DNA from: Mariniflexile litorale
Lineage (GTDB): Bacteria > Bacteroidota > Bacteroidia > Flavobacteriales > Flavobacteriaceae
Length of the DNA: 64,000 nt
Direction: 5' to 3'
NCBI RefSeq assembly: GCF_031128465.2
Contig: NZ_CP155618.1
Location: 4,020,501 to 4,084,500 of the forward strand
Part shown: piece by piece, positions 49,126 to 57,549 of the stretch
Position numbering within the stretch: the first letter of the stretch is position 1
Layout of the letters: every line of letters starts with the position of its first letter
Notes under the pieces: model-generated
Database searches by the model: none
What the model was told of the DNA's origin: nothing
What the model saw: the letters and a program-made list of their open reading frames with translations, nothing else
Made by a program: the position numbers and the translations under genes

Positions 49126-49243
49126 ACACTATACTACTATTTTAAGCTCTTGTAAATTACTCGTATTTTAATCAATCCAAAAAGGATTTAAATTTATTTA
49201 ACGTTTCAATAAAAAGGAATGTGAGTCTAAAAATAAATTTATG

Positions 49244-49251
49244 TAGTTTTG
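49244..49251 (+). promoter_or_regulatory. Candidate -7 box of smpB
   Basis: TAGTTTTG matches TAnnTTTG and ends 6 bp before the smpB ATG, which would place the transcript start at or near the start codon. No clear -33 element is visible. Confidence 0.35.
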
Positions 49252-49257
49252 TGGTCG

Positions 49258-49716
49258 ATGCAAAAAAAAATAAACATACAAAACAAAAAAGCACGCTTTC
49301 TATATGAAATTTTAGATAAGTATACCGCTGGTATTGTACTAACGGGTACCGAAATAAAATCGATTAGAAGCAGTAAAGCCTCAATCGCAGAAAGTTTTTG
49401 TGAGTTTAATGAAAAAGGAGAGCTTTTTGTAATTAATGCCACCATTGAAGAATATGCTTTTGGTAATTATTACAACCACCGTCCAAAAGCGGAACGGAAA
49501 TTGCTTCTAAATAAGCGAGAACTTAAAAAATTACATAAAGAAGTTCAAAACTCGGGGCTTACTATTATTCCGCTGCGTTTGTTTATTAATGAAAAAGGTT
49601 ATGCCAAAATGGACATTGCTTTAGCTAAAGGTAAAAAGCTTTTTGATAAACGAGAAACCATAAAAGACCGCGATAGTAAACGCGATTTAGACCGTATAAA
49701 GAAAAACTTTAAATAA
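49258..49716 (+). CDS. smpB: SsrA-binding protein SmpB
   Basis: This 152-residue partner of tmRNA in ribosome rescue (trans-translation) has the core motifs YEILDKYTAGIVLTGTEIKS, KASIAESFCEF and RKLLLNKRELKKL, with a basic C-terminal tail ending DRDSKRDLDRIKKNFK. ATG 49258 is preferred to a TTG three codons upstream. The tmRNA gene is not seen here. Its 5' end lies 132 bp from the divergent S41 peptidase gene. Confidence 0.97.
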   Translation: MQKKINIQNKKARFLYEILDKYTAGIVLTGTEIKSIRSSKASIAESFCEFNEKGELFVINATIEEYAFGNYYNHRPKAERKLLLNKRELKKLHKEVQNSGLTIIPLRLFINEKGYAKMDIALAKGKKLFDKRETIKDRDSKRDLDRIKKNFK

Positions 49717-49754
49717 ATTACTAATATACATATAGGTAACTAATCTGTTTAAAA

Positions 49755-50294
49755 ATGATAAAAAAATTGCTCCTACTGGTTTTAATTTCTTTTGTATCTG
49801 TAAACATACAATCTCAAGAAAAAGGTAAAGATGCGGCCAAAGATTATACGGAGAACGTATTAACTATAGACAGTACTATCAATTCTTTATATGCAGTTAT
49901 TTCGGGTGAAAAGGGCAAAAAAAGAGATTGGACACTTTTTAAATTTTTATTTCACCCAGATGGCAAATTAATTACTTCGGGCAAAAATAATGAAAGAGCA
50001 TTTCAAATACGCTATATGAAACCAGACGATTATGTTAAAAGTTCTGGGAAATGGATAGTAGATAATGGTTTTATTGAAAAAGAAATTCACAGAACAGTTG
50101 ATGCTTTTGGTAACATGGCACATGTGTTTAGCACATTTGAATCGTTTCACAGTAAAACTGATGAGGAACCTTTTATGCGAGGTATTAACAGTATCCAATT
50201 ACTTAACGACGGTAAACGCTGGTGGATAATTAATGTGTTTTGGGATAACGAAAACCGAAGAAACCCAATACCTAGAAATTATTTACCGAAATAA
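49755..50294 (+). CDS. Secreted NTF2-like (SnoaL/DUF4440-type) hypothetical protein
   Basis: This 179-residue protein has a signal peptide (IKKLLLLVLISFVSVNIQS). The mature part looks like a cone-shaped NTF2/SnoaL fold: DSTINSLYAVISGEKGKKRD, LFHPDGKLI, WIVDNGFIEKEIHRTVDAFG and a terminal WWIINVFWDNENRRNP. Such proteins are often small-molecule binders; no catalytic residues can be assigned. It is 38 bp after smpB and could share its transcript. A strong terminator follows. Confidence 0.8.
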   Translation: MIKKLLLLVLISFVSVNIQSQEKGKDAAKDYTENVLTIDSTINSLYAVISGEKGKKRDWTLFKFLFHPDGKLITSGKNNERAFQIRYMKPDDYVKSSGKWIVDNGFIEKEIHRTVDAFGNMAHVFSTFESFHSKTDEEPFMRGINSIQLLNDGKRWWIINVFWDNENRRNPIPRNYLPK

Positions 50295-50321
50295 AAACGT
50301 TAGTTGGTTAGTCGTTTTTTA

Positions 50322-50358
50322 TTAAGTTGTGTGGATTAAACAACTCCACACAACTTAA
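50322..50358. terminator. Bidirectional terminator between NTF2-like gene and pcm
   Basis: Perfect 14-bp arms TTAAGTTGTGTGGA / TCCACACAACTTAA with a 9-nt loop between convergent stops. Its sequence resembles the TTGTTAAGTTG-rich stretch at 54075-54115. Confidence 0.8.
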
Positions 50359-50361
50359 CAA

Positions 50362-51036
50362 TTAATTCTTATCCTCTAACAATGGCACAAAACGGAATTC
50401 ACCAAACTCGTGTTGTTCAAATTCTTTGATATCTTTTCTAATAAAAAGTGTCATAATTTGCACATCATCTCCAACAGGTATTACCAACCTACCACCTATT
50501 TTTAACTGACTTAATAAGGGCTTAGGCACAAAAGGTGCACCAGCCGTTACTATAATACTATCAAAAGGTGCTTGTTCTTTTAGGCCTTTATAACCATCTC
50601 CAAAAATAAGCTTCTTTGCGCGGTATCCTAATTTGGGTAAGAAATGATTCGTTTTTTTAAACAGCTCAAGTTGACGTTCTATACTATATACTTTAGCCCC
50701 TAATTCGCATAAAACAGCTGTTTGGTAACCGCTTCCTGTACCTATTTCTAGAATTTTATCTTCTTTTTTTACTTGCAATAATTCGGTTTGAAAAGCCACG
50801 GTATAAGGTTGCGAAATGGTTTGGTCTGCCGCAATAGGAAATGCTTTATCTTGATAGGCATGATCTAAAAAACCAGAATCCATAAACAAATGCCTAGGTA
50901 TATTACCAATAGCCTTTAAAACGGCTTCATTTTTTATTCCTTTGTTTACTAATACATTAACTAACTGCTGGCGTAATCCTTTATGCTTAAAAGTATCTTT
51001 CAATGTTGGTTTGGTTTGAAGGTTAAAATTACTCAA
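50362..51036 (-). CDS. pcm: Protein-L-isoaspartate(D-aspartate) O-methyltransferase
   Basis: SAM-dependent repair enzyme of 224 residues that methyl-esterifies isoaspartyl residues in damaged proteins. Motifs: KGIKNEAVLKAIGNIPRHLF, TISQPYTVAFQTELL (substrate loop), ILEIGTGSGYQTAVL (SAM), FDSIIVTAGAPFVP and a final FRFVPLL. Start is TTG 51036; an alternative is the TTG 11 codons later, near KDTFKHKGLRQQ, where relatives begin. No ATG is available. It converges on the NTF2-like gene across a terminator. Confidence 0.95.
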   Translation of the reverse strand: MSNFNLQTKPTLKDTFKHKGLRQQLVNVLVNKGIKNEAVLKAIGNIPRHLFMDSGFLDHAYQDKAFPIAADQTISQPYTVAFQTELLQVKKEDKILEIGTGSGYQTAVLCELGAKVYSIERQLELFKKTNHFLPKLGYRAKKLIFGDGYKGLKEQAPFDSIIVTAGAPFVPKPLLSQLKIGGRLVIPVGDDVQIMTLFIRKDIKEFEQHEFGEFRFVPLLEDKN

Positions 51037-51164
51037 ACATTTTAAGCTTAAAAAGTTTAAATAGAAATTAATTTTATGTTGTTTTTAATCTGTTAATTAC
51101 AAATTAAATATGACTACAATTTTCATAAAAGTATTTAAACGTGAGATGAACAAGACTTTTAGCA

Positions 51165-51235
51165 AATAGGCCCGCGTTAGGGGTTGAAGCAAGCTACCAT
51201 GTAGCGCGGAAAACCCGACCCGAAGGGGAACGCAC
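51165..51235 (-). repeat. Long REP-like element, copy B (short form)
   Basis: Read on the minus strand: CCCCTTCGGGTCGGGTTTTC, central hairpin GCTACATGGTAGC, then CTTCAACCCCTAACGCGG. The ends align with copy A at 16794 (CCCCTATCGGGTCGGGC ... TTCAATCCCTTGCGC). It fills most of the 280-bp gap between pcm and the Gfo/Idh/MocA gene. Confidence 0.75.
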
Positions 51236-51293
51236 TAATATTTTTTTAACTAAAATTTCGTGTATAATAGTCAAATTCATGTTCTAAATATCT

Positions 51294-51301
51294 TATTTTT
51301 G
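51294..51301 (+). promoter_or_regulatory. Candidate -7 box of the Gfo/Idh/MocA gene
   Basis: TATTTTTG matches TAnnTTTG, 15 bp before ATG 51317. No clear -33 TTG. Confidence 0.35.
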
Positions 51302-51316
51302 TTGAAAACGTAACAT

Positions 51317-52324
51317 ATGATGCTAAAAGCTGGAGTACTTGGTGCTGGCCACCTTGGAAAAATTCATTTAAGACTTCTTAAACAATCTGATAAATATGAG
51401 CTTGTTGGTTTTTATGATGCCGATGAAAACAACGGCAAAAAAGTAGAAGCTGAATTTGGATATAAATTTTTCAATTCTATTGATGCTCTTATTGATGCTG
51501 TAGATATGGTAGATATTGTAACGCCTACCCTATCGCATTACGATTGTGCCAAAAAAGCTATTGCAAAAGGAAAACATATTTTTATTGAAAAACCTATAAC
51601 AAATACCGTTGAAGAAGCTGAACATATTAGAGAACTTCTTGCTGAAAATAACCTGAGAGGGCAAGTTGGCCATGTAGAACGGTTTAACCCAGCATATTTA
51701 GCGGTGAAAGATGAGATAAAATCACCCATGTTTATAGAATCACACCGCTTAGCGGAATTTAACCCGCGTGGTACCGATGTGCCTGTGGTATTGGATTTAA
51801 TGATTCATGACATTGACATTATTTTAAGTGTTGTAAAATCGAAAGTAAAAAACATTAGCGCTAGTGGTGTGGCAGTAATTAGTAACTCGCCCGATATTGC
51901 GAACGCGCGTATTGAATTTGAAAACGGCTGTGTTGCCAATCTCACTGCTAGTAGAATTTCACTTAAAAAGATGCGTAAAGCACGTTTTTTTCAAAAGGAT
52001 GCCTACATTTCAGTCGATTTTTTAGATAAAAAATGTGAAGTAGTAAAAATGAAAGATGCTCCTGAAAGTCCCGGTGATTTTGATATGGTGCTTCAAAATG
52101 CTGAAGGCGATAAAAAGCAAATTTATTTTGATAATCCACATGTAGCAAATAACAACTCCATTCTCGATGAATTAGAAGCTTTTGCTGATGCTATTAATAC
52201 AAATACATCACCAGTAGTGACGCTTCAGGATGGCACAGAGGCTTTGCGTGTTGCTACGCAGATTATTAATTGTTTTGATCCCATCCTTAATCCTTCCCAA
52301 AAGGAAGGAAACTCTAATGAGTAA
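51317..52324 (+). CDS. Gfo/Idh/MocA-family oxidoreductase
   Basis: NAD(P)-dependent dehydrogenase of 335 residues. The N-terminal Rossmann motif is GVLGAGHLGKIHLRLL, with EKPITNTVEEAEHI near residue 94 (the conserved EKP of the family) and a C-terminal alpha/beta domain with DLMIHDIDI. The family handles sugars, inositols and UDP-amino sugars; the substrate is unknown. The last 15 residues (DPILNPSQKEGNSNE) are encoded by a small hairpin repeat (TCCTTCC / GGAAGGA at 52291-52309) and are likely an extension. ATG 51320 is an alternative start. Confidence 0.9.
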   Translation: MMLKAGVLGAGHLGKIHLRLLKQSDKYELVGFYDADENNGKKVEAEFGYKFFNSIDALIDAVDMVDIVTPTLSHYDCAKKAIAKGKHIFIEKPITNTVEEAEHIRELLAENNLRGQVGHVERFNPAYLAVKDEIKSPMFIESHRLAEFNPRGTDVPVVLDLMIHDIDIILSVVKSKVKNISASGVAVISNSPDIANARIEFENGCVANLTASRISLKKMRKARFFQKDAYISVDFLDKKCEVVKMKDAPESPGDFDMVLQNAEGDKKQIYFDNPHVANNNSILDELEAFADAINTNTSPVVTLQDGTEALRVATQIINCFDPILNPSQKEGNSNE

Positions 52325-52388
52325 AATTTGTAATTAAACTAAATTATAGGAAACTATTTAACATAACAGTTTCTCTCCTTTGGAGAGA
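52291..52388. repeat. Pair of small palindromes between Gfo/Idh/MocA and hbd genes
   Basis: TCCTTCC-CAAAA-GGAAGGA (52291-52309) lies inside the end of the upstream gene, and TCTCTCC-TTT-GGAGAGA (52372-52388) just before the downstream ATG. Similar CTCTCC/GGAGAG sequence occurs inside the REP element at 37970-38000. Confidence 0.55.
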
Positions 52389-52401
52389 TTAAGAGAGGAT
52401 T

Positions 52402-53292
52402 ATGAAAAATATAGCTATTATAGGAGCTGGTACTATGGGAAATGGTATTGCACATACCTTTGCTCAAAGCGGATTTAAGGTCAATCTTATTGATATTAGT
52501 GAAGAATCTCTTAATAAAGGTCTAACAATTATTGCAAAAAATCTAGATAGAATGGTGGCTAAAGAAGCCATTACAGCGAATCAAAAACAAGACACACTTA
52601 AAAATATTAGCACTTTTACAAGTATTTCTGAAGGGGTTAAAAATGCAAATTTAGTAGTTGAAGCCGCGACCGAAAATATCGATTTAAAATTAAATATCTT
52701 CAAACAACTCGATAGTGCTTGCTCTAAAGATTGCATTTTAGCAACCAACACCTCTTCTATTTCAATTACACAAATCGCATCGGTAACTTCAAGACCCGAT
52801 AAAGTCATTGGGATGCATTTTATGAATCCAGTGCCTATTATGCTATTGGTTGAAATAATTCGAGGATACAACACAAGTAACAGTGTTACTAAAACCATTA
52901 TGGATTTATCTAAAACATTAGGTAAAATTCCTGTTCAAGTAAACGATTACCCTGGGTTTGTTGCCAACCGTATTTTAATGCCCATGATTAACGAATCTAT
53001 CGAAACCTTATACCATGGTGTTGCTGGTGTACATGAAATTGATACCGTTATGACATTAGGAATGGCACACCCTATGGGGCCCCTACAATTAGCCGATTTT
53101 ATTGGACTAGATGTTTGTTTATCCATATTGCGGGTAATGTACGATGGTTTTAAAAATCCAAAATATGCGCCATGCCCATTATTGGTAAATATGGTGAATG
53201 CAGGCAAATTAGGTATTAAATCAGGAGAAGGTTTTTACGATTATTCCGAAAGCAAAAAAGCCGATAAAATTTCGAAACAGCTTATAAAATGA
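52402..53292 (+). CDS. 3-hydroxybutyryl-CoA dehydrogenase
   Basis: This 296-residue 3-hydroxyacyl-CoA dehydrogenase (Hbd type, single domain pair) has the NAD motif IAIIGAGTMGNGIAHTFAQSG. The catalytic histidine is in GMHFMNPVPIMLLVE, and the family motif is DYPGFVANRILMPMINE. The dimerisation tail has MAHPMGPLQLADFIGLD and GKLGIKSGEGFYDY. It interconverts 3-hydroxybutyryl-CoA and acetoacetyl-CoA in fatty-acid or amino-acid breakdown. No beta-oxidation partner is adjacent. Confidence 0.95.
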   Translation: MKNIAIIGAGTMGNGIAHTFAQSGFKVNLIDISEESLNKGLTIIAKNLDRMVAKEAITANQKQDTLKNISTFTSISEGVKNANLVVEAATENIDLKLNIFKQLDSACSKDCILATNTSSISITQIASVTSRPDKVIGMHFMNPVPIMLLVEIIRGYNTSNSVTKTIMDLSKTLGKIPVQVNDYPGFVANRILMPMINESIETLYHGVAGVHEIDTVMTLGMAHPMGPLQLADFIGLDVCLSILRVMYDGFKNPKYAPCPLLVNMVNAGKLGIKSGEGFYDYSESKKADKISKQLIK

Positions 53293-53392
53293 TTAATTGC
53301 TTACTAACGCAAAGTATTGCACCTACTAAAATTAAGGAGTTTAGTTGTTAATATTTTTATAATTAAACGACAAAGATCTGAACACATTAGAA

Positions 53393-54061
53393 ATGAACAT
53401 ACAAGAAAACCTTAATTATATAAAGTCTAGGGTACCAAAACATATTACTCTAGTAGCTGTTTCAAAAACCAAACCTGTAACCGATTTAATGGAAGCCTAC
53501 CATGCGGGTCAGCGTATTTTTGGGGAAAACAAAATTCAGGAAATGGCTGAAAAATATGAAATCATGCCAAAAGATATTGAATGGCATATGATAGGACATG
53601 TACAAAGCAATAAAGTAAAATACATGGCATCATTTGTGAGTTTAATTCATGGGGTTGATAATTTTAAACTGCTGGAAGAAATAAATAAACAAGCTAAAAA
53701 ACACGATAGAGTTATTAATTGTTTACTTCAAATTAAAATAGCTTTAGAAGATTCTAAATTTGGAATGACCTTTGTAGAAGCTTCTGAGGTATTAAAATCT
53801 GAAGCGTTTTTACAATTAAAAAACATACAAGTTGTTGGAGTTATGGGAATGGCAACATTTACTGAAAATGAAAATCAAATTAAAAAAGAATTTACTTTAT
53901 TAAAAACCTTTTTTGATAGTTTGAAATCGTATGAATCGATTAACTTTAAACCTGAAACCATTAGTATGGGAATGAGTAGTGATTATGTCTTAGCTATTAG
54001 TTGTGGAAGCACTATGATTCGTGTAGGAAGCAGTATATTTGGTGAACGTAATTACAATTAA
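53393..54061 (+). CDS. YggS/PROSC-family PLP homeostasis protein
   Basis: This 222-residue alanine-racemase-fold protein has the PLP lysine in ITLVAVSKTKPV and other family motifs FGENKIQEMAEKY, WHMIGHVQSNKVKY, GVMGMATF and SMGMSSDY, plus RVGSSIFGERNY. It keeps free PLP levels in balance rather than acting as an enzyme. The downstream nuclease start is 35 bp away on the same strand. Confidence 0.95.
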   Translation: MNIQENLNYIKSRVPKHITLVAVSKTKPVTDLMEAYHAGQRIFGENKIQEMAEKYEIMPKDIEWHMIGHVQSNKVKYMASFVSLIHGVDNFKLLEEINKQAKKHDRVINCLLQIKIALEDSKFGMTFVEASEVLKSEAFLQLKNIQVVGVMGMATFTENENQIKKEFTLLKTFFDSLKSYESINFKPETISMGMSSDYVLAISCGSTMIRVGSSIFGERNYN

Positions 54062-54095
54062 AAAATGTTGAGTCGGTTGTTGTGGAGTTGTTAAG

Positions 54096-55514
54096 TTGAA
54101 ACAACAAAACAGTAAACGCCTTAACAACAAACATCTAAACGAAAAGCAAATTTACGCAATATTAGACATAGAAACCACTGGTGGTAAGTATAATGAAGAA
54201 GGCATAACAGAAATAGCTATCTATAAATTTGATGGCCACCAAGTTGTCGATCAATTTATAAGTCTTGTTAACCCTGAACGTGAGATACAACCGTTTGTAG
54301 TAAATCTTACAGGTATAAATAGCGGTATGTTACGACATGCCCCTAAATTTTATGAGATAGCCAAACGCATTGTTGAAATTACCGAAGATTGCATTCTAGT
54401 AGCTCATAATGCCCAATTCGATTACCGCATTTTGTGTACAGAATTTAGACGCTTAGGTTTTGAGTATATCCGTCCGTCGCTCTGTACTGTAGAACTTGCC
54501 AAAGATTTAATACCAGAGCAACCATCGTACAGTTTAGGGAAGTTAGTACGCTCGCTTGGTATTCCTGTAACCGATAGACACCGTGCTTCGGGAGATGCTC
54601 TAGCTACCGTCAAATTATTTAAAATGCTTTTGGATAAGGATACTACTAAAAGTATCATTCAACAATCCATTCGATTAAATCCAAAACTTCAATTAGAACC
54701 CAGACATCTTGATATTATCGCAGAATTGCCATCAATAACTGGTGTATACTACATTCATAAAGCCGATGGAGGCATCATTTACATTGGAAAAAGTAATAAT
54801 ATTAAAAAACGTATTAATCAACACTTTACAAACACCAATCAAAAATCAAAAAAAATACAAGACCAAGTAACGGCTGTAACTTATGAAACTACTGGCAGTG
54901 AATTGGTGGCACTTTTAAAAGAAAGCGAAGAAATTAAACGTATCAAACCTATTTTTAACAGAGCCTTACGCCGTACAACATTCACCCATGCACTTTATAG
55001 TTTTATTGACGACAATGGATATATCAATTTAAAAATTGATGTGGCCGATGGTCGTAAAAACCCCATAACAACTTTTAGTAACAAACAAAGCGGCAAAAGT
55101 TTCATAACTAAAGTGGTTGAAGATTATAAATTGTGCCAAAAATTAACAGGTTTATACAAAACTAAAACCAGTTGCTTTAACTACGACATTAAAACTTGTG
55201 AAGGCGCTTGCATAGGAAAGGAACCTGCAGAATCTTACAACAAACGCGTTACCGAATTAATCAATAAAAATAGCTACAAAAACAAAAACATGGTAATTAT
55301 TGATAAAGGAAGAGACATTGATGAACGCAGTGCTATTTTAATAGAAAACGGCGTTTTTAAAGGCTTAGGTTTTTTCAATTTAAATTATCAAATAAACAAT
55401 ATTGAGGTTTTAGAATCCATTATTACCCCAATGCAAAACAATAGGGACACCCAACATATTATTCAAAGTTATCTTCGAAGAAACAATAGAGTGAAAATAA
55501 TTTTGTTTGGTTAA
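54096..55514 (+). CDS. DnaQ-like exonuclease / GIY-YIG endonuclease fusion
   Basis: This 472-residue nuclease has an N-terminal DEDDh exonuclease (D24 and E26 in ILDIETTGG, NAQFDYRILC, and H..D in DRHRASGDALATV). A GIY-YIG domain follows (GVYYIHKADGGIIYIGKSNN, about residues 213-232). A UvrC-like cysteine cluster then occurs: C347, C360, C368 and C372 (SCFNYDIKTCEGACIG). Such UvrC/Cho-like fusions suggest a DNA repair or proofreading role. The start is uncertain: TTG 54096 is the first codon of the frame and its N-terminus is translated from a TTGTTAAGTTG-rich stretch. The conserved protein begins at about residue 19. Confidence 0.88.
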   Translation: MKQQNSKRLNNKHLNEKQIYAILDIETTGGKYNEEGITEIAIYKFDGHQVVDQFISLVNPEREIQPFVVNLTGINSGMLRHAPKFYEIAKRIVEITEDCILVAHNAQFDYRILCTEFRRLGFEYIRPSLCTVELAKDLIPEQPSYSLGKLVRSLGIPVTDRHRASGDALATVKLFKMLLDKDTTKSIIQQSIRLNPKLQLEPRHLDIIAELPSITGVYYIHKADGGIIYIGKSNNIKKRINQHFTNTNQKSKKIQDQVTAVTYETTGSELVALLKESEEIKRIKPIFNRALRRTTFTHALYSFIDDNGYINLKIDVADGRKNPITTFSNKQSGKSFITKVVEDYKLCQKLTGLYKTKTSCFNYDIKTCEGACIGKEPAESYNKRVTELINKNSYKNKNMVIIDKGRDIDERSAILIENGVFKGLGFFNLNYQINNIEVLESIITPMQNNRDTQHIIQSYLRRNNRVKIILFG

Positions 55515-55565
55515 TAAACTTTAAGAAATTTAGGACAAAATTTCAGAATAAACGCCAACAAAAGC

Positions 55566-57524
55566 ATGAAAAAAAATCTCACTTTCCTACTTATTCTTTA
55601 TAGTTTATTAAGTTTTTCACAAGAAAACTACAATTCAGAAAGCTATATTGTTACGTTAGATGATATTAAATCTTCAACGTTTGTAAAAGATTCTACGGCC
55701 AATGCTTTGGTTATTTATGAAGATGGCAATAGCTATGTTGATAAAGAAGAATTTAATTTGAGAACTGAAATAAGGCATAAAATAAAAATACTAAAGCGCG
55801 AAGGCTTTGATAATGCTAATGTTGTTATTCACCTCTATAATAGTGACCGCAGCGATGAAAGGGTAAAAAAAATTAATGCGACAACCTACAATTTAGAAAA
55901 CGGTACTGTTGTAAAAACTAATCTAAACGAAAAAGACATTTTTACTGAAAAGTATGATGAAAATCATACACTTGTGAAATTTGCAATACCTAATATCAAA
56001 GAAGGCTCTGTAATAACCTACAGTTATACACTTATTTCTCATTTTATGTTTAACTATAAAAGTTGGGATTTCCAAGGTGCCATTCCAAAATTGTATAGCG
56101 AATACAAAACTAGTATTCCTGCTAACTGGGATTATAGTATCAAGCTCATTGGTGGCCAAAAATTATATAAAAATGATTCTAAATTAGAAAAGAATTGTCT
56201 AGTTGTTTCTAATGGTGGTGCAGCTGATTGCAGTAATTCAATATATGTTATGAAAGATATACCTGCTTTTATAGAAGAAGATTACATGACTACTAAAAGT
56301 AATTATTTAGCACGTATAGAATACGAATTAAAAACTTTTCAAGATTTTCGAGGTGTAAAAAACAATTATGCAAAAACCTGGGAAACCGTTGATAATGAAT
56401 TAAGAAAAGATATAAATATTGGCAGGCAACTTACTAAGTCTGTTGATACTGAAACCTTACTAAGTAACGACATATTAAGTGAAACCGATATTTTAAAAAA
56501 AGCACAAAGCATATATAATTATGTACAACAAAACTATACTTGGAATGATGAATACAGGATATTTCATGAGGTTTCTGTTAAAGACCTTATTAAAAACAAA
56601 TCTGGAAATGTTTCATCAATAAATATTTTACTTCACAATTTATTACAAGATGCAGGGATAGATGTAAAACCCATATTACTATCCACCAGAAACAATGGGT
56701 TTGCAACAAAAATATTTCCTGTTATTTCAGAATTCAACTATTTAATAGTTCAAGCCACTATTAACGACAAAACATATTTATTAGATGCCACCGATAAATA
56801 CATAAGCTTTGGAGATATTCCTTTTAAGTGTTTAAATGGTTATGGCCGTATTTTAGATTTAAAAAAAGGAAGTGATTGGATTGATATTGAGCCTGAGAAA
56901 CCATCTACCATACAATATAAAGTTGAATTAAATTTAGATGAAAAAGAACAAATATCTGGCAATGTATATGGAAAAAACACAGGATATCATGCATTAAACT
57001 CAAGAAAAGCATATTACCCAAATAAAGAGATTTATATAAATAAGAAACAAGATAAAACCCCTAATATTGAAATATCAAATCATCAGGTTTTAAGTGAAGG
57101 GGAAACAAGTTCTGATTTTGTGGAAACTTACAATATTGAATTTGAAAATAACTTAACTGGAGACAACATTTATTTAAACCCTTTTATAATAAAGTTTTTT
57201 AATGGAAATCCTTTTAAACTTCAAGAAAGAACCTACCCTATAGATTTCGGATATAAAGACACCTATTACTATACTTTTAAACTAAATTTTAGTGATGCGT
57301 ATACTATTTTAGAAAAACCAAAAGATATTGCTTTAAATTTACCAGATGGTAAAGGGCAAATAATTTTTTATACCAATTTAATTGGTAATTCTATCAACAT
57401 GATATTTAAAGTGACGTTTAATGAAGCAATTTACGCACCAGAATATTATCCTTATTTAAAAGAATTCTTTAATAAGATAGTAGATATACAAACCAATTCT
57501 ATTATATTATTAAAAAAGAAGTAA
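55566..57524 (+). CDS. Secreted DUF3857 / transglutaminase-like protein
   Basis: This 652-residue exported protein has a signal peptide (KKNLTFLLILYSLLSFSQ). The N-terminal DUF3857 beta domain (about residues 60-260) includes VKFAIPNIKEGSVITYSYTL. A transglutaminase-like core follows (about residues 310-430, SGNVSSINILLHNLLQDAGI and KTYLLDATDKY). The catalytic Cys expected in the SGNxxxINxLL position is replaced by Val/Ser, so the core is probably a non-catalytic binding module. A C-terminal DUF3858-like sandwich completes it. The role in the envelope is unknown. Confidence 0.88.
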   Translation: MKKNLTFLLILYSLLSFSQENYNSESYIVTLDDIKSSTFVKDSTANALVIYEDGNSYVDKEEFNLRTEIRHKIKILKREGFDNANVVIHLYNSDRSDERVKKINATTYNLENGTVVKTNLNEKDIFTEKYDENHTLVKFAIPNIKEGSVITYSYTLISHFMFNYKSWDFQGAIPKLYSEYKTSIPANWDYSIKLIGGQKLYKNDSKLEKNCLVVSNGGAADCSNSIYVMKDIPAFIEEDYMTTKSNYLARIEYELKTFQDFRGVKNNYAKTWETVDNELRKDINIGRQLTKSVDTETLLSNDILSETDILKKAQSIYNYVQQNYTWNDEYRIFHEVSVKDLIKNKSGNVSSINILLHNLLQDAGIDVKPILLSTRNNGFATKIFPVISEFNYLIVQATINDKTYLLDATDKYISFGDIPFKCLNGYGRILDLKKGSDWIDIEPEKPSTIQYKVELNLDEKEQISGNVYGKNTGYHALNSRKAYYPNKEIYINKKQDKTPNIEISNHQVLSEGETSSDFVETYNIEFENNLTGDNIYLNPFIIKFFNGNPFKLQERTYPIDFGYKDTYYYTFKLNFSDAYTILEKPKDIALNLPDGKGQIIFYTNLIGNSINMIFKVTFNEAIYAPEYYPYLKEFFNKIVDIQTNSIILLKKK

Positions 57525-57536
57525 TAAATCTTTCAT

Positions 57537-57544
57537 TACTTTTG
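57537..57544 (+). promoter_or_regulatory. Candidate -7 box of the ion-channel gene
   Basis: TACTTTTG matches TAnnTTTG and ends 5 bp before the ATG 57550, implying an almost leaderless transcript. No -33 TTG is seen at normal spacing. Confidence 0.35.
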
Positions 57545-57549
57545 AAACC

